Shown: positions 19,550 through 28,458 of the stretch, piece after piece
How the letters are laid out: the number at the start of each line of letters is the position of its first letter
Numbering within the stretch: the stretch's first letter is position 1
From: an uncultured Clostridia bacterium
Lineage (GTDB): Bacteria > Bacillota > Clostridia > Oscillospirales > Acutalibacteraceae
Direction of reading: 5' to 3'
NCBI GenBank assembly: GCA_947585745.1
Contig: CANPXF010000002.1
Span: 1 to 64,000, forward strand
DNA length: 64,000 nucleotides
The notes under the pieces: model-generated
What the model was told of the DNA's origin: nothing
Databases searched by the model: none
The model's input: the letters and a program-made list of their open reading frames with translations, nothing else
Program-made: the position numbers and the translations under genes

Positions 19550-20889
19550 TGTTGTTCGATAAGCTTAAAGAAAATTCAAAAATTCCGTTTCATATGCCTG
19601 GGCATAAACGAAATACAAAGCTTCTGGGAAATGAGTTTCCGTATAACATTGATATAACGGAAATTGACGGGTTTGATAATCTTCATAATCCTGTTGATAT
19701 AATTAAAGATATTGAGGATAAAGCGAAAAAAATATACAGTTCTGACAATTCCTTTATTCTTGTAAACGGTTCAACAGTCGGAATTCTTGCGGGAATAAAT
19801 TGCATTGTTAAAGAAAATGATACTGTACTTCTTACAAGGAATTGTCACAAGTCCGTCTATAATGCTATTGAGCTTTCTAAGGGGAAGACGGAATATATTG
19901 AATTACCTATTGATGAATATGGAATTTACGGGAAAATTGATATTTCATTGTTCAAACAAAAAATTTGCAGATTAAAACCAAAGCTTGTTGTTATTACATC
20001 TCCGACATATGAAGGAGTTATTTCAGATATAGATGTAATTTGTGAAATTGCTCATTCATATAAAATACCCGTTTTACTTGACGCGGCTCACGGAGCGCAC
20101 ATTTTTGACTTACCATATAAAAGTAAGGCTGACATTGTTATAATGAGCCTGCATAAAACTTTACCTGCTCTTACACAATGCGCCGTTGCGCACGTAAACG
20201 GAGATTTAGTCAATTCGGAATTATTCAGAATTAAACTTTCTGTTTTTGAAACGTCAAGCCCCTCGTATGTACTTATGGCGTCTATAGATAATTGTTTTAA
20301 TTTTATTAACGGAGAATATCAAAACCGTTTTATTGAATACAAAAAATCTCGTGATAAGCTTATAAATGAGTGTAAAAATCTTAATAATCTTAAACTTGTT
20401 GTATATGATGACGTTACAAAGCTTAATATCTTTACAGGTTACTGTGATATAAGCGGAATTGAGCTTGCCGAAATTCTGCGAAATGAGTTTAATATCGAAG
20501 TTGAAATGGCTTGTGAAAACTATGTTGTACTCATAACAACTGTGTGCGATGATTTTAACAATTACAAAAAACTTTCAAGCGCCCTGTTTAAAATTGATAA
20601 AAGGCTTAAAAAAAGTTATTTTAAGAAAATAGATACAATTAATATGCCGAAAAAACATTGTGAAATATGGGAAGTTGGTAAGCGCGGTTATGTTGATTTA
20701 GACAATTCTATCGGTTTAACCTGCGCGGAATACATATGGTTATATCCGCCCGGAAGTCCCATAATTGTTCCGGGTGAGGTCATAAATGAAGAAATTATCG
20801 CATTTATCAAGAACGGCTTTAATAGAAATCTTTGTATTCAAAGCTCCCGCAAAAAAATAAAAGAAAAAATATACTGCGAAATTGTTTAA
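19549..20889 (+). CDS. Orn/Lys/Arg decarboxylase-family PLP enzyme, short form
   Basis: PFHMPGHKRN, LVNGSTVGILAGI, VVITSPTYEGVISDI, DAAHGAH, MSLHKTLPALTQ. Confidence 0.88.
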   Translation: MLFDKLKENSKIPFHMPGHKRNTKLLGNEFPYNIDITEIDGFDNLHNPVDIIKDIEDKAKKIYSSDNSFILVNGSTVGILAGINCIVKENDTVLLTRNCHKSVYNAIELSKGKTEYIELPIDEYGIYGKIDISLFKQKICRLKPKLVVITSPTYEGVISDIDVICEIAHSYKIPVLLDAAHGAHIFDLPYKSKADIVIMSLHKTLPALTQCAVAHVNGDLVNSELFRIKLSVFETSSPSYVLMASIDNCFNFINGEYQNRFIEYKKSRDKLINECKNLNNLKLVVYDDVTKLNIFTGYCDISGIELAEILRNEFNIEVEMACENYVVLITTVCDDFNNYKKLSSALFKIDKRLKKSYFKKIDTINMPKKHCEIWEVGKRGYVDLDNSIGLTCAEYIWLYPPGSPIIVPGEVINEEIIAFIKNGFNRNLCIQSSRKKIKEKIYCEIV

Positions 20890-20904
20890 ATATTGATACC
20901 ATCA

Positions 20905-20933
20905 TTGACAATAATCGACTGTTATGTTAAAAT
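20905..20933 (+). promoter_or_regulatory. Putative sigma-A promoter of the SCIFF precursor gene
   Basis: TTGACA (20905-20910), 17-nt spacer, TAAAAT (20928-20933), upstream of RBS AAGGAGG. Confidence 0.6.
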
Positions 20934-20961
20934 TTATTTATATTTAAGGAGGTATTTCAAT

Positions 20962-21114
20962 ATGAAAAGAATTATGACTATTGAAACTCGTGATTTAGAG
21001 AAAAGCGCTGTTAACGGCGGATGCGGTGAATGTCAGACATCTTGTCAGTCTGCCTGCAAAACCTCGTGCGGAGTTGCTAATCAGCAGTGCGAAAAGTGCT
21101 TGAACGAAGAGTAA
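20962..21114 (+). CDS. scfA: SCIFF (six-cysteines-in-forty-five) ranthipeptide precursor
   Basis: MKRIMTIETRDLEKSAVNGGCGECQTSCQSACKTSCGVANQQCEKCLNEE; GGCGECQTSCQSACKTSC core of the SCIFF family; AAGGAGG RBS. Confidence 0.93.
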   Translation: MKRIMTIETRDLEKSAVNGGCGECQTSCQSACKTSCGVANQQCEKCLNEE

Positions 21115-21132
21115 TATTTACTGGGGATTTCT

Positions 21133-21160
21133 GCCGTTTTTCGCTTATGCGTTAAACGGC
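21133..21160 (+). terminator. Terminator-like hairpin between precursor and maturase
   Basis: GCCGTTT-TT-CGC-TTAT-GCG-TT-AAACGGC followed by TTTTCCTTTGTTT. Confidence 0.75.
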
Positions 21161-21183
21161 TTTTCCTTTGTTTGGAGATTTTT

Positions 21184-22548
21184 ATGATACATCAATTTAA
21201 ACTTAACGGCTATAATATCGTTCTTGATGTTTTCAGCGGGGCGGTTCACGTTGTAGACGACGTCGCTTATGATATTATTGCAATGTATAAAAATTCAAAT
21301 AAAAACAAAATTACAAAAGAAATACTTGAAAAATATCCAAATCTAAAAAAATGGGATATTGATGAGTGCCTTAGCGACATAAAGGAGCTTGAAGATAAGG
21401 GAAAGCTTTTTAGTGAAGATGTCTATTCGGATTTAGCTTTTGATTTTAAAAAGAAAAATACATATATCAAAGCGTTGTGTCTGCATATTGCTCACACCTG
21501 CAACCTTAACTGCGAATACTGTTTTGCAAGTCAGGGCAAGTACCACGGCGAGAGGGCTTTAATGAGCCTTGAGGTCGGGAAAAGGGCAATAGATTTCCTT
21601 ATAGAAAACAGCGGGAAAAGACATAACCTTGAGGTCGATTTCTTCGGCGGAGAGCCTCTGATGAATTTTGACGTTGTAAAGGGTATAGTTGAGTACGCGC
21701 GTTCAATCGAAAAAGAGCATAATAAAAATTTCAGATTTACCCTTACTACCAACGGCGTTCTGCTTGACGACGACGTCATTGATTTTGCGAATAAAGAATG
21801 TCATAATGTCGTCCTAAGCCTTGACGGCAGAAAAGAAGTACACGACCGATTACGCAAAACCTCAAACGGAAAAGGCAGTTATGATACTATAGTTCCTAAA
21901 TTCAAGCACTTTGTAGAGCGCAGAGGAAATAAAGGCTATTATGTAAGGGGAACATTTACACATAACAACACGGATTTTACCAATGATATTTTTCATATGG
22001 CGGATTTAGGCTTTACTGAGCTTTCTATGGAGCCTGTAGTTTGCTCTCCCGATGATTCGTACGCGCTTACATATGATGACTTACCGATTATCTATGAACA
22101 GTATGAAATTCTTGCAAAGGAAATGCTCAAACGTGAAAAAGAGGGCAAACCCATTACGTTTTATCACTATATGATTGATTTGACGGGAGGTCCCTGCATT
22201 TATAAAAGAATTTCGGGATGCGGTTCGGGAAGCGAATACTTTGCCGTAACGCCTTGGGGTGATTTATATCCTTGCCATCAGTTTGTAGGAGATGAAAATT
22301 ATCTTATGGGCGATATATGGAAAGGCGTTACCAATACAGTAAAACAAAACGAGTTTAAGCTCTGTAACGCTTACGCAAGACCCGAATGTAAGGAGTGCTG
22401 GGCAAAGCTTTATTGCAGCGGCGGATGCGCCGCGAACGCGTATCACGCAACGGGTTCAATTAGTGGCGTCTATGAATATGGATGCAAACTATTTAAAAAG
22501 CGAATTGAATGTGCGATTATGATGCAGGCGTCTAAAAGTTTGAATTAG
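21184..22548 (+). CDS. scfB: SCIFF radical SAM maturase (SPASM domain)
   Basis: HTCNLNCEYCFASQG (CX3CX2C), FFGGEPLMNFDVV, and Cys-rich C-terminus PECKECWAKLYCSGGCAANAYH; immediately downstream of SCIFF. Confidence 0.93.
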   Translation: MIHQFKLNGYNIVLDVFSGAVHVVDDVAYDIIAMYKNSNKNKITKEILEKYPNLKKWDIDECLSDIKELEDKGKLFSEDVYSDLAFDFKKKNTYIKALCLHIAHTCNLNCEYCFASQGKYHGERALMSLEVGKRAIDFLIENSGKRHNLEVDFFGGEPLMNFDVVKGIVEYARSIEKEHNKNFRFTLTTNGVLLDDDVIDFANKECHNVVLSLDGRKEVHDRLRKTSNGKGSYDTIVPKFKHFVERRGNKGYYVRGTFTHNNTDFTNDIFHMADLGFTELSMEPVVCSPDDSYALTYDDLPIIYEQYEILAKEMLKREKEGKPITFYHYMIDLTGGPCIYKRISGCGSGSEYFAVTPWGDLYPCHQFVGDENYLMGDIWKGVTNTVKQNEFKLCNAYARPECKECWAKLYCSGGCAANAYHATGSISGVYEYGCKLFKKRIECAIMMQASKSLN

Positions 22549-22569
22549 TGGACTTGCAAAATTAAAATT

Positions 22570-22606
22570 ACTCCCACATAAAATTTATTATTCTATGTTT
22601 GGGAGT
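22570..22606 (+). promoter_or_regulatory. Inverted repeat whose 3' arm contains the predicted sigK Shine-Dalgarno
   Basis: ACTCCCACATA (22570-22580) pairs with TATGttTGGGAGT (22594-22606); GGGAG lies about 7 nt before TTG 22614. Confidence 0.55.
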
Positions 22607-22613
22607 GTTGATT

Positions 22614-23309
22614 TTGTTTGAATTATTAAGCTTTTTAGGTCAATATATATGTTTTTTCCTGCTCCACGTCTGCGGTAACGGTTCGTTTCCAAAGCCGTTG
22701 AGCGCTAAGGAAGAACGTGAATATCTTATAAAGGCCTCTAAGGGCGATATAGAAGCGAGAAATAAGCTTGTGGAGCACAATTTACGGCTTGTTGCTCATA
22801 TTATAAAAAAATACTATTCATCTCAAAACGACCAGGACGACTTGGTTTCGATAGGTACAATCGGACTTATAAAGGCAATAAATACATTTGATATAAATAA
22901 AAAAATTAAACTTTCAAGCTATGCGTCGAGATGTATTGAAAATGAAATCTTAATGCATTTCAGAAATATAAAAAAGACCTCGCAGGATATATCATTAAAC
23001 GAAGCCATTGACACCGATAAGGACGGCAATCCGTTAAGTCTTATTGACGTTCTTTCAACAGACGATAATATACTTGAAAGTTTAAACACCAAACTCAATG
23101 TAAATAAAATTTATGAATATTTGGACTCCGAGCTTGATGACAGAGAAAAAAAGGTTATAATACTCCGCTACGGATTAAACGGCGAGGAGCCGATTACACA
23201 GCGTGAAGTAGCAAAAATACTCGGTGTAAGCCGTTCATATATAAGCAGAATTGAAACGAAAGCGTTAAAAACTTTACGCAGAAAATATGAAAGAAGCAGT
23301 AATTTATAA
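22614..23309 (+). CDS. sigK: RNA polymerase sporulation sigma factor SigK, uninterrupted
   Basis: GNGSFPKPLSAKEEREYLIKASKGDIEARNKLVEHNLRLVAHIIKKY...DDLVSIGTIGLIKAINTFD...ILRYGLNG...TQREVAKILGVSRSYISRIETKAL; N-terminal pro-region FELLSFLGQYICFFLLHVC. Confidence 0.92.
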   Translation: MFELLSFLGQYICFFLLHVCGNGSFPKPLSAKEEREYLIKASKGDIEARNKLVEHNLRLVAHIIKKYYSSQNDQDDLVSIGTIGLIKAINTFDINKKIKLSSYASRCIENEILMHFRNIKKTSQDISLNEAIDTDKDGNPLSLIDVLSTDDNILESLNTKLNVNKIYEYLDSELDDREKKVIILRYGLNGEEPITQREVAKILGVSRSYISRIETKALKTLRRKYERSSNL

Positions 23310-23864
23310 ATGATAAGGGAAGTTGAATATAAAGGAAAAGTAATTAAATATAACCTTGAGCGTAAAAAGGTAAAAAATATCAATCTGCGTGTTAAGCCTG
23401 ATATGAGCGTGTATGTATCGGCGAATAATCGTGTCAGCTTAAAATATATAGACGAATTTGTCATTAAAAAAGCAGATTTTGTACTGAACGCCATTGAGAA
23501 CTTTCAAAAAAGAACATATACTCTGCCACAGCCGAAGTACAGTAAACAGGAATTTTCAGAATATATAAGCAAAAGCTTTGATGAAATTTATAAAAAATTT
23601 AAGATTTTTAATATCATCAAACCTGAATTAAAGCTTAGAAAAATGAAGTCGCGGTGGGGGAGCTGTAACTATGTTAAATGTATAATCACCTTAAATACTC
23701 AACTTATTTACTGCACGAAAGAACAGATTGATTATGTTATTATACACGAATTTTCTCATTTGATTGTTCATAATCACGGCGATGAATTTTATAAAGTTGT
23801 TGAAAAATTCTGTAAGGATTATAAAAGAATAAGAAAAGAAATGAATAAAATTTATTTGAGGTAA
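23310..23864 (+). CDS. YgjP-like (DUF45) metallopeptidase
   Basis: RKMKSRWGSCNYVKCIITLNTQLIYCTKEQIDYVIIHEFSHLIVHNHGDEFYKVV. Confidence 0.9.
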   Translation: MIREVEYKGKVIKYNLERKKVKNINLRVKPDMSVYVSANNRVSLKYIDEFVIKKADFVLNAIENFQKRTYTLPQPKYSKQEFSEYISKSFDEIYKKFKIFNIIKPELKLRKMKSRWGSCNYVKCIITLNTQLIYCTKEQIDYVIIHEFSHLIVHNHGDEFYKVVEKFCKDYKRIRKEMNKIYLR

Positions 23865-23867
23865 ACA

Positions 23868-24620
23868 ATGAAATTAGTATCGTGGAACGTAAACGGCTTT
23901 CGAGCCTGTCTTAACAAAAATTTTGCTGTTTTTTTCAGTGATATTAATGCAGACGTATTCTGTATTCAAGAAACAAAAATGCAACCCGAACAGGCGGATT
24001 TTTCTCCGAGCGGATATGAAAAATATTTTTTCAGCGCGGAGAAAAAGGGGTATTCTGGCACAGCGGTTTATACAAAAATAAAACCGCTTAACGTAACACT
24101 CGGAATTAATGAAAAGCATATGAACGAAGGCAGAGTAATAACCTGCGAATTTGAGAAATTTTTTCTGTTGTGCTGTTATACGCCTAACTCCCAAAATGAA
24201 TTAAAACGCATTGATTATCGTATGGAATTTGAAGATGATTTAAGAGAATATATGATTGGCTTAAATAAGATTAAGCCTGTTATTCTCTGCGGTGATTTAA
24301 ATGTGGCTCATACGGAAATTGACCTTAAAAATCCTAAGACTAATCGTGAAAATGCCGGATTTTCCGACCGGGAAAGGGGTAAATTTACAGAACTTTTAGA
24401 TGCAGGCTTTACTGACAGCTGGCGTTATATGCACCCTGATGTAACAGGAGTTTACTCCTGGTGGTCATACCGCTTTAACGCCCGAAAAAATAACGCAGGC
24501 TGGCGTATAGATTATTTTGTGGTATCAAACAGTATAAAAAACAATATAACAAATACGGATATTCTTACTGATGTTTCAGGCTCTGACCATTGTCCTGTTT
24601 TTTTAGAAATTGATATATGA
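23868..24620 (+). CDS. xth: Exodeoxyribonuclease III
   Basis: KLVSWNVNGFRACLNK, FCIQETKMQPEQ, LCGDLNVAHTEIDLKNPK, GWRIDYFVVSNSI, GSDHCPVFLEI. Confidence 0.95.
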   Translation: MKLVSWNVNGFRACLNKNFAVFFSDINADVFCIQETKMQPEQADFSPSGYEKYFFSAEKKGYSGTAVYTKIKPLNVTLGINEKHMNEGRVITCEFEKFFLLCCYTPNSQNELKRIDYRMEFEDDLREYMIGLNKIKPVILCGDLNVAHTEIDLKNPKTNRENAGFSDRERGKFTELLDAGFTDSWRYMHPDVTGVYSWWSYRFNARKNNAGWRIDYFVVSNSIKNNITNTDILTDVSGSDHCPVFLEIDI

Positions 24621-25060
24621 GAATTTATGTTGACGCAGACGCTTGTCCCGTTGTAAAAATCGTTGAAAAAGTGGCGTCGGAATATAAAATTCCTGTTACT
24701 TTACTTTGTGATACAAGCCACATTTTAAAAAGTGAATACAGTGATATTTGCGTTATTAGTACAGGCAGTGACGCTGTAGATATTGCGCTTATCAATAAAT
24801 GCAAAAAGGGTGATATAATTGTCACCCAAGACTACGGAGTAGCCGCTTTAGCTTTAGGTAAAAAGGCTTTTGCAATTCATCAAAGCGGAAAAATCTTTAC
24901 TAATGATAACATAGACGGTCTTTTAATGGACAGGCATTTTGCAAAAAAATCACGCCTTTCAAAATCAAAACATCACCTCAAAGGTCCGAAAAAGAGAACG
25001 AAAACCGATGATATAAACTTTGAGGCTTCTTTTAGAAAACTGGTTTCAAATGTAATATAA
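24617..25060 (+). CDS. YaiI/YqxD family (DUF188) protein
   Basis: MRIYVDADACPVVKIVEKVA, GDIIVTQDYGVAALALGKKAFAIHQSG. Confidence 0.92.
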   Translation: MRIYVDADACPVVKIVEKVASEYKIPVTLLCDTSHILKSEYSDICVISTGSDAVDIALINKCKKGDIIVTQDYGVAALALGKKAFAIHQSGKIFTNDNIDGLLMDRHFAKKSRLSKSKHHLKGPKKRTKTDDINFEASFRKLVSNVI

Positions 25061-25095
25061 TTTAATCTTTCTCATACAATTTATTGGTGAGAAGT

Positions 25096-25803
25096 ATGTC
25101 ATTTAAAAGAAAGATTTTTATTGTTTACATAGCGATTTTAATTATATACATATTTTTTGTTATTAAAGCATTTATGAGCATTGACAGCTACAGTACAGTG
25201 AACACAAACGCGGACAGTATTCAAACTATTATAATTGACGCAGGCCACGGCGGTGATGACGGAGGGGCCGTCGCAAACGGAATTGTTGAAAAGGACATTA
25301 ATTTATCCATATCAAAAAAACTATATAATATTTTTAAAGCGTCGGGGTTCAATGTTAAAATGACAAGAAATTCAGACGAAATGATAAACGATTACGGCGA
25401 CAGCTTGAGAGAACGCAAAATTTCCGATATGAAAAAACGCTTGGGTATATTTAACAGCAGTGAAAATAATGTTGTAATCAGCATACATCAAAATAAATTC
25501 ACGCAGGAGCAATACTTCGGAACTCAAATTTTTTACAGCACAAATAATCAAAAAAGCCTTTCACTTGCAAATTCAATTAAATCCAATGTTCAAGCGCTTT
25601 TACAGCCCGATAACGAAAGGGAAGTAAAGCCCGCTACAAGAGATATTTATCTTTTATACAACAGCAAAGTTCCGTCAATAATCGTAGAATGCGGATTTAT
25701 TTCAAATTTTAACGAAGCAAATAAACTCAAACAAGAATACTATCAAAATGAGATTGCTTTTACGATTTATTCAGGATTTCTTGAGTATTATAACAGCGAA
25801 TGA
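25096..25803 (+). CDS. cwlD: N-acetylmuramoyl-L-alanine amidase, CwlD-like
   Basis: IIIDAGHGGDDGGAVANGIVEKDINLSISKKL, SIHQNKF, IIVECGFISNFNEANKL; N-terminal signal/TM segment. Confidence 0.8.
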   Translation: MSFKRKIFIVYIAILIIYIFFVIKAFMSIDSYSTVNTNADSIQTIIIDAGHGGDDGGAVANGIVEKDINLSISKKLYNIFKASGFNVKMTRNSDEMINDYGDSLRERKISDMKKRLGIFNSSENNVVISIHQNKFTQEQYFGTQIFYSTNNQKSLSLANSIKSNVQALLQPDNEREVKPATRDIYLLYNSKVPSIIVECGFISNFNEANKLKQEYYQNEIAFTIYSGFLEYYNSE

Positions 25804-25814
25804 GGTTTAAAATT

Positions 25815-27173
25815 ATGGCAAAAATAAAAAGCGTATTTATATGCAGTGAATGCGGATATGAAAGCCCCAAATGGTACGGTAAATGTCCCGGGTGTGAAAA
25901 TTGGAATACAATGACTGAGGAAATTAAGGAATTATCTAAGGGTTCTGCTACAGTAAAAAAGCGAATCTCTCCATATTCAAAGCCTGTTTCAATAGGTGAA
26001 ATTTCCACCGAGGACGAACAAAGATTTGATACAGGGTTTTCCGAGCTCAACAGAGTTTTGGGCGGGGGAATTGTAAAAGGAAGTCTTGTACTATTAGGGG
26101 GCGACCCGGGAATCGGAAAATCTACAATATTAATGCAGATTTGTAAAAATTTAAGCAATTTAAGTATTCTTTACGTTTCGGGAGAGGAATCAAAACGGCA
26201 GTTAAAATTACGTGCGGACAGGCTTAATGTAGTAAATAATAACCTGCAGATTATGACTGAAACCGATGTAGAGCTTGTATGTGAGGAAATTAAAAATCAA
26301 AAACCCGATATTGTTATGATAGATTCAATTCAAACAATGATGATAAAGGAATTAACGTCTTCAGCGGGTAGTGTAACACAGGTAAGAGAAAGTACTAATC
26401 TTATAATGCACACGGCAAAAGATTTTGATACTCCCGTAATTGTTGTCGGTCATGTAAATAAGGAAGGCTCGATTGCAGGTCCAAAAGTGCTTGAACATAT
26501 AGTCGATACAGTCCTTTATTTTGAGGGGGACAAGCAGATGTCCTGCCGAATTTTAAGGGCTGTTAAAAACCGTTTCGGTTCGACAAACGAAATCGGCGTC
26601 TTTGAAATGACGGATAAAGGTTTAAAAGAGGTTGAAAACCCGTCGCAGATGATGCTTTCGGGCAGACCGAAAGGCGTATCGGGAACCTGCGTGACCTGTT
26701 CTCTTGAAGGTACAAGGCCGATTTTAACCGAAATCCAGGGTTTAGCAACCAATTCCTCCTACGGAAATCCGAGAAGAATGTCTACAGGCTTTGACTATAA
26801 TCGGCTGTCAATGTTGCTTGCCGTGCTTGAAAAACGCGCAGGATATTATTTTAATAATATGGATGCGTATGTTAACATCGTAGGCGGTCTGAGAATTGAC
26901 GAGCCCTCTGTAGATTTAGCAATTTGTATGGCGCTGATAAGCAGTTTAAAAGATACTCCCGTCAGAGAGGACGCAGTTGCCTTCGGTGAAATTGGTTTAG
27001 CAGGCGAGATACGCTCTGTATCCCAATCACAGCAACGCGTGAATGAATCTGTAAGGCTGGGATTTAACAGGATAGTTTTACCGTATCATAACGCTAAAAA
27101 TATTGTATGCGACAACGCTGAAATAATCGGAGTAAGAAATTTAAGGCAGGCATTTGAGGCGCTTAGTGAATAG
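25815..27173 (+). CDS. radA: DNA repair protein RadA
   Basis: FICSECGYESPKWYGKCPGCENWNTM zinc motif, LLGGDPGIGKSTILMQ, EIGLAGEIRSVSQSQQRV. Confidence 0.95.
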   Translation: MAKIKSVFICSECGYESPKWYGKCPGCENWNTMTEEIKELSKGSATVKKRISPYSKPVSIGEISTEDEQRFDTGFSELNRVLGGGIVKGSLVLLGGDPGIGKSTILMQICKNLSNLSILYVSGEESKRQLKLRADRLNVVNNNLQIMTETDVELVCEEIKNQKPDIVMIDSIQTMMIKELTSSAGSVTQVRESTNLIMHTAKDFDTPVIVVGHVNKEGSIAGPKVLEHIVDTVLYFEGDKQMSCRILRAVKNRFGSTNEIGVFEMTDKGLKEVENPSQMMLSGRPKGVSGTCVTCSLEGTRPILTEIQGLATNSSYGNPRRMSTGFDYNRLSMLLAVLEKRAGYYFNNMDAYVNIVGGLRIDEPSVDLAICMALISSLKDTPVREDAVAFGEIGLAGEIRSVSQSQQRVNESVRLGFNRIVLPYHNAKNIVCDNAEIIGVRNLRQAFEALSE

Positions 27174-27855
27174 GATTATAGTATCGGATGAAAATAAAAA
27201 GGTAATTGATACCCTTAGAAAAGAAGGTTTTAAGCCTATTTTTTCAGAGGAAATTAAAAATCTTCTTCCGTTTGAGAGAAAACACGCAGATATGCAATGC
27301 CTTAAAATCAGAGACGCTTTTTTTGTCCTTAAAAGCTGTAAAACAATTATCAATAAATTAATATCACTTGGTAAAAATGTTATAACCACTGACAGCGATA
27401 TAATAGGAAAATACCCTGAAAATGTTCTTTTAAACGCTGTTTATCTGAAAGATAAGCTTTACTGCAAAGAAAGTTCCTTGGATACGACCGTTAAAAAGTA
27501 TTGCAAATATAACGGTATTGAAATTGTAAACGTTAATCAGGGATATGCAAAATGTTCGACCGCTTTAATAGACGATAGTTTTATAACATCTGACAGAGGA
27601 ATTTTTAATAAAATAAGCGAGAACGGGGTAGAGGGACTCCTTATAGAAAGCGGAGATATTGCATTGCCCGGCACAAATTATGGTTTTATCGGCGGTTGTT
27701 GTTTTGGATATAACGATACGGTTTATTTTTCGGGAGATATTACAAAGCACAAGGATTATAAAAAAATTTCAGACTTTATAACAAAACATAATAAAAAAAT
27801 AGTTAATTTATCTGATGAAAAATTATATGATGTAGGCGGATTTATTGTTGTATAA
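27166..27855 (+). CDS. Probable DUF6873-like (GME-fold) protein of unknown function
   Basis: ERKHADMQCLKIRDAF, NVNQGYAKCSTALIDDSFITSDRGI, LPGTNYGFIGGCCF; likely GTG start at 27166. Confidence 0.5.
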   Translation: MNRIIVSDENKKVIDTLRKEGFKPIFSEEIKNLLPFERKHADMQCLKIRDAFFVLKSCKTIINKLISLGKNVITTDSDIIGKYPENVLLNAVYLKDKLYCKESSLDTTVKKYCKYNGIEIVNVNQGYAKCSTALIDDSFITSDRGIFNKISENGVEGLLIESGDIALPGTNYGFIGGCCFGYNDTVYFSGDITKHKDYKKISDFITKHNKKIVNLSDEKLYDVGGFIVV

Positions 27856-27980
27856 CATTAAATCCGTTTTCTTTTTATAAATAGATATTACAGATAGTAT
27901 AATCTCAATTATACAAAAAATGTTGAAACAATGTGGAAAACAGCAAGATGAATTATACAAAATTTTTTAACTTTTAACAT

Positions 27981-28009
27981 TTGACATGATATGAGGGGAA
28001 TGATATAAT
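27981..28009 (+). promoter_or_regulatory. Perfect consensus sigma-A promoter upstream of the DinB-like pseudogene
   Basis: TTGACA (27981-27986), 17-nt spacer, TATAAT (28004-28009). Confidence 0.8.
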
Positions 28010-28034
28010 TCATACATTAAAAAGGAGAAAAACA

Positions 28035-28458
28035 ATAAAAAAAACGCTTTCAAATGTTATACAAGACCAAACAAACAGAGCCTTATGGGATTTTTAATAA
28101 ATGTAATTTACTGTATACCAAAGGAGCTGTGGCAAGAAAATTACTGCAGTATGACTTTATACAAACATATCTATCACACATTACATTCGCTTGATTTATG
28201 GTTTATAAATCAAAATTATACTGAAGCATTTCTTCCACATACCAAATTTAAATAATCTTTATATTGTAACGGATAGAAAAATTTCCAATGAGGAAATACT
28301 CGTTTCTATTAAAAATAAAATCACAAAATATACAAGTAATTTAACTGATAGTGAACTTTATGAAATACCGGAAAACTGTAAATATAAATAAATTCAATTT
28401 TATAATTGCTCAGTTTAGACATCTTCACACACATATGGGAATGATTATGGGCTGGTGA
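28035..28458 (+). pseudogene. Decayed DinB-superfamily-like gene (start codon lost, multiple frameshifts)
   Basis: RBS AAAGGAG then ATA in place of ATG: (I)KKTLSNVIQDQTNRALWDF* / NVIYCIPKELWQENYCSMTLYKHIYHTLHSLDLWFINQNYTEAFLPHTKFK* / NLYIVTDRKISNEEILVSIKNKITKYTSNLTDSELYEIPENCKYK* / KFNFIIAQFRHLHTHMGMIMGW*. Confidence 0.75.
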
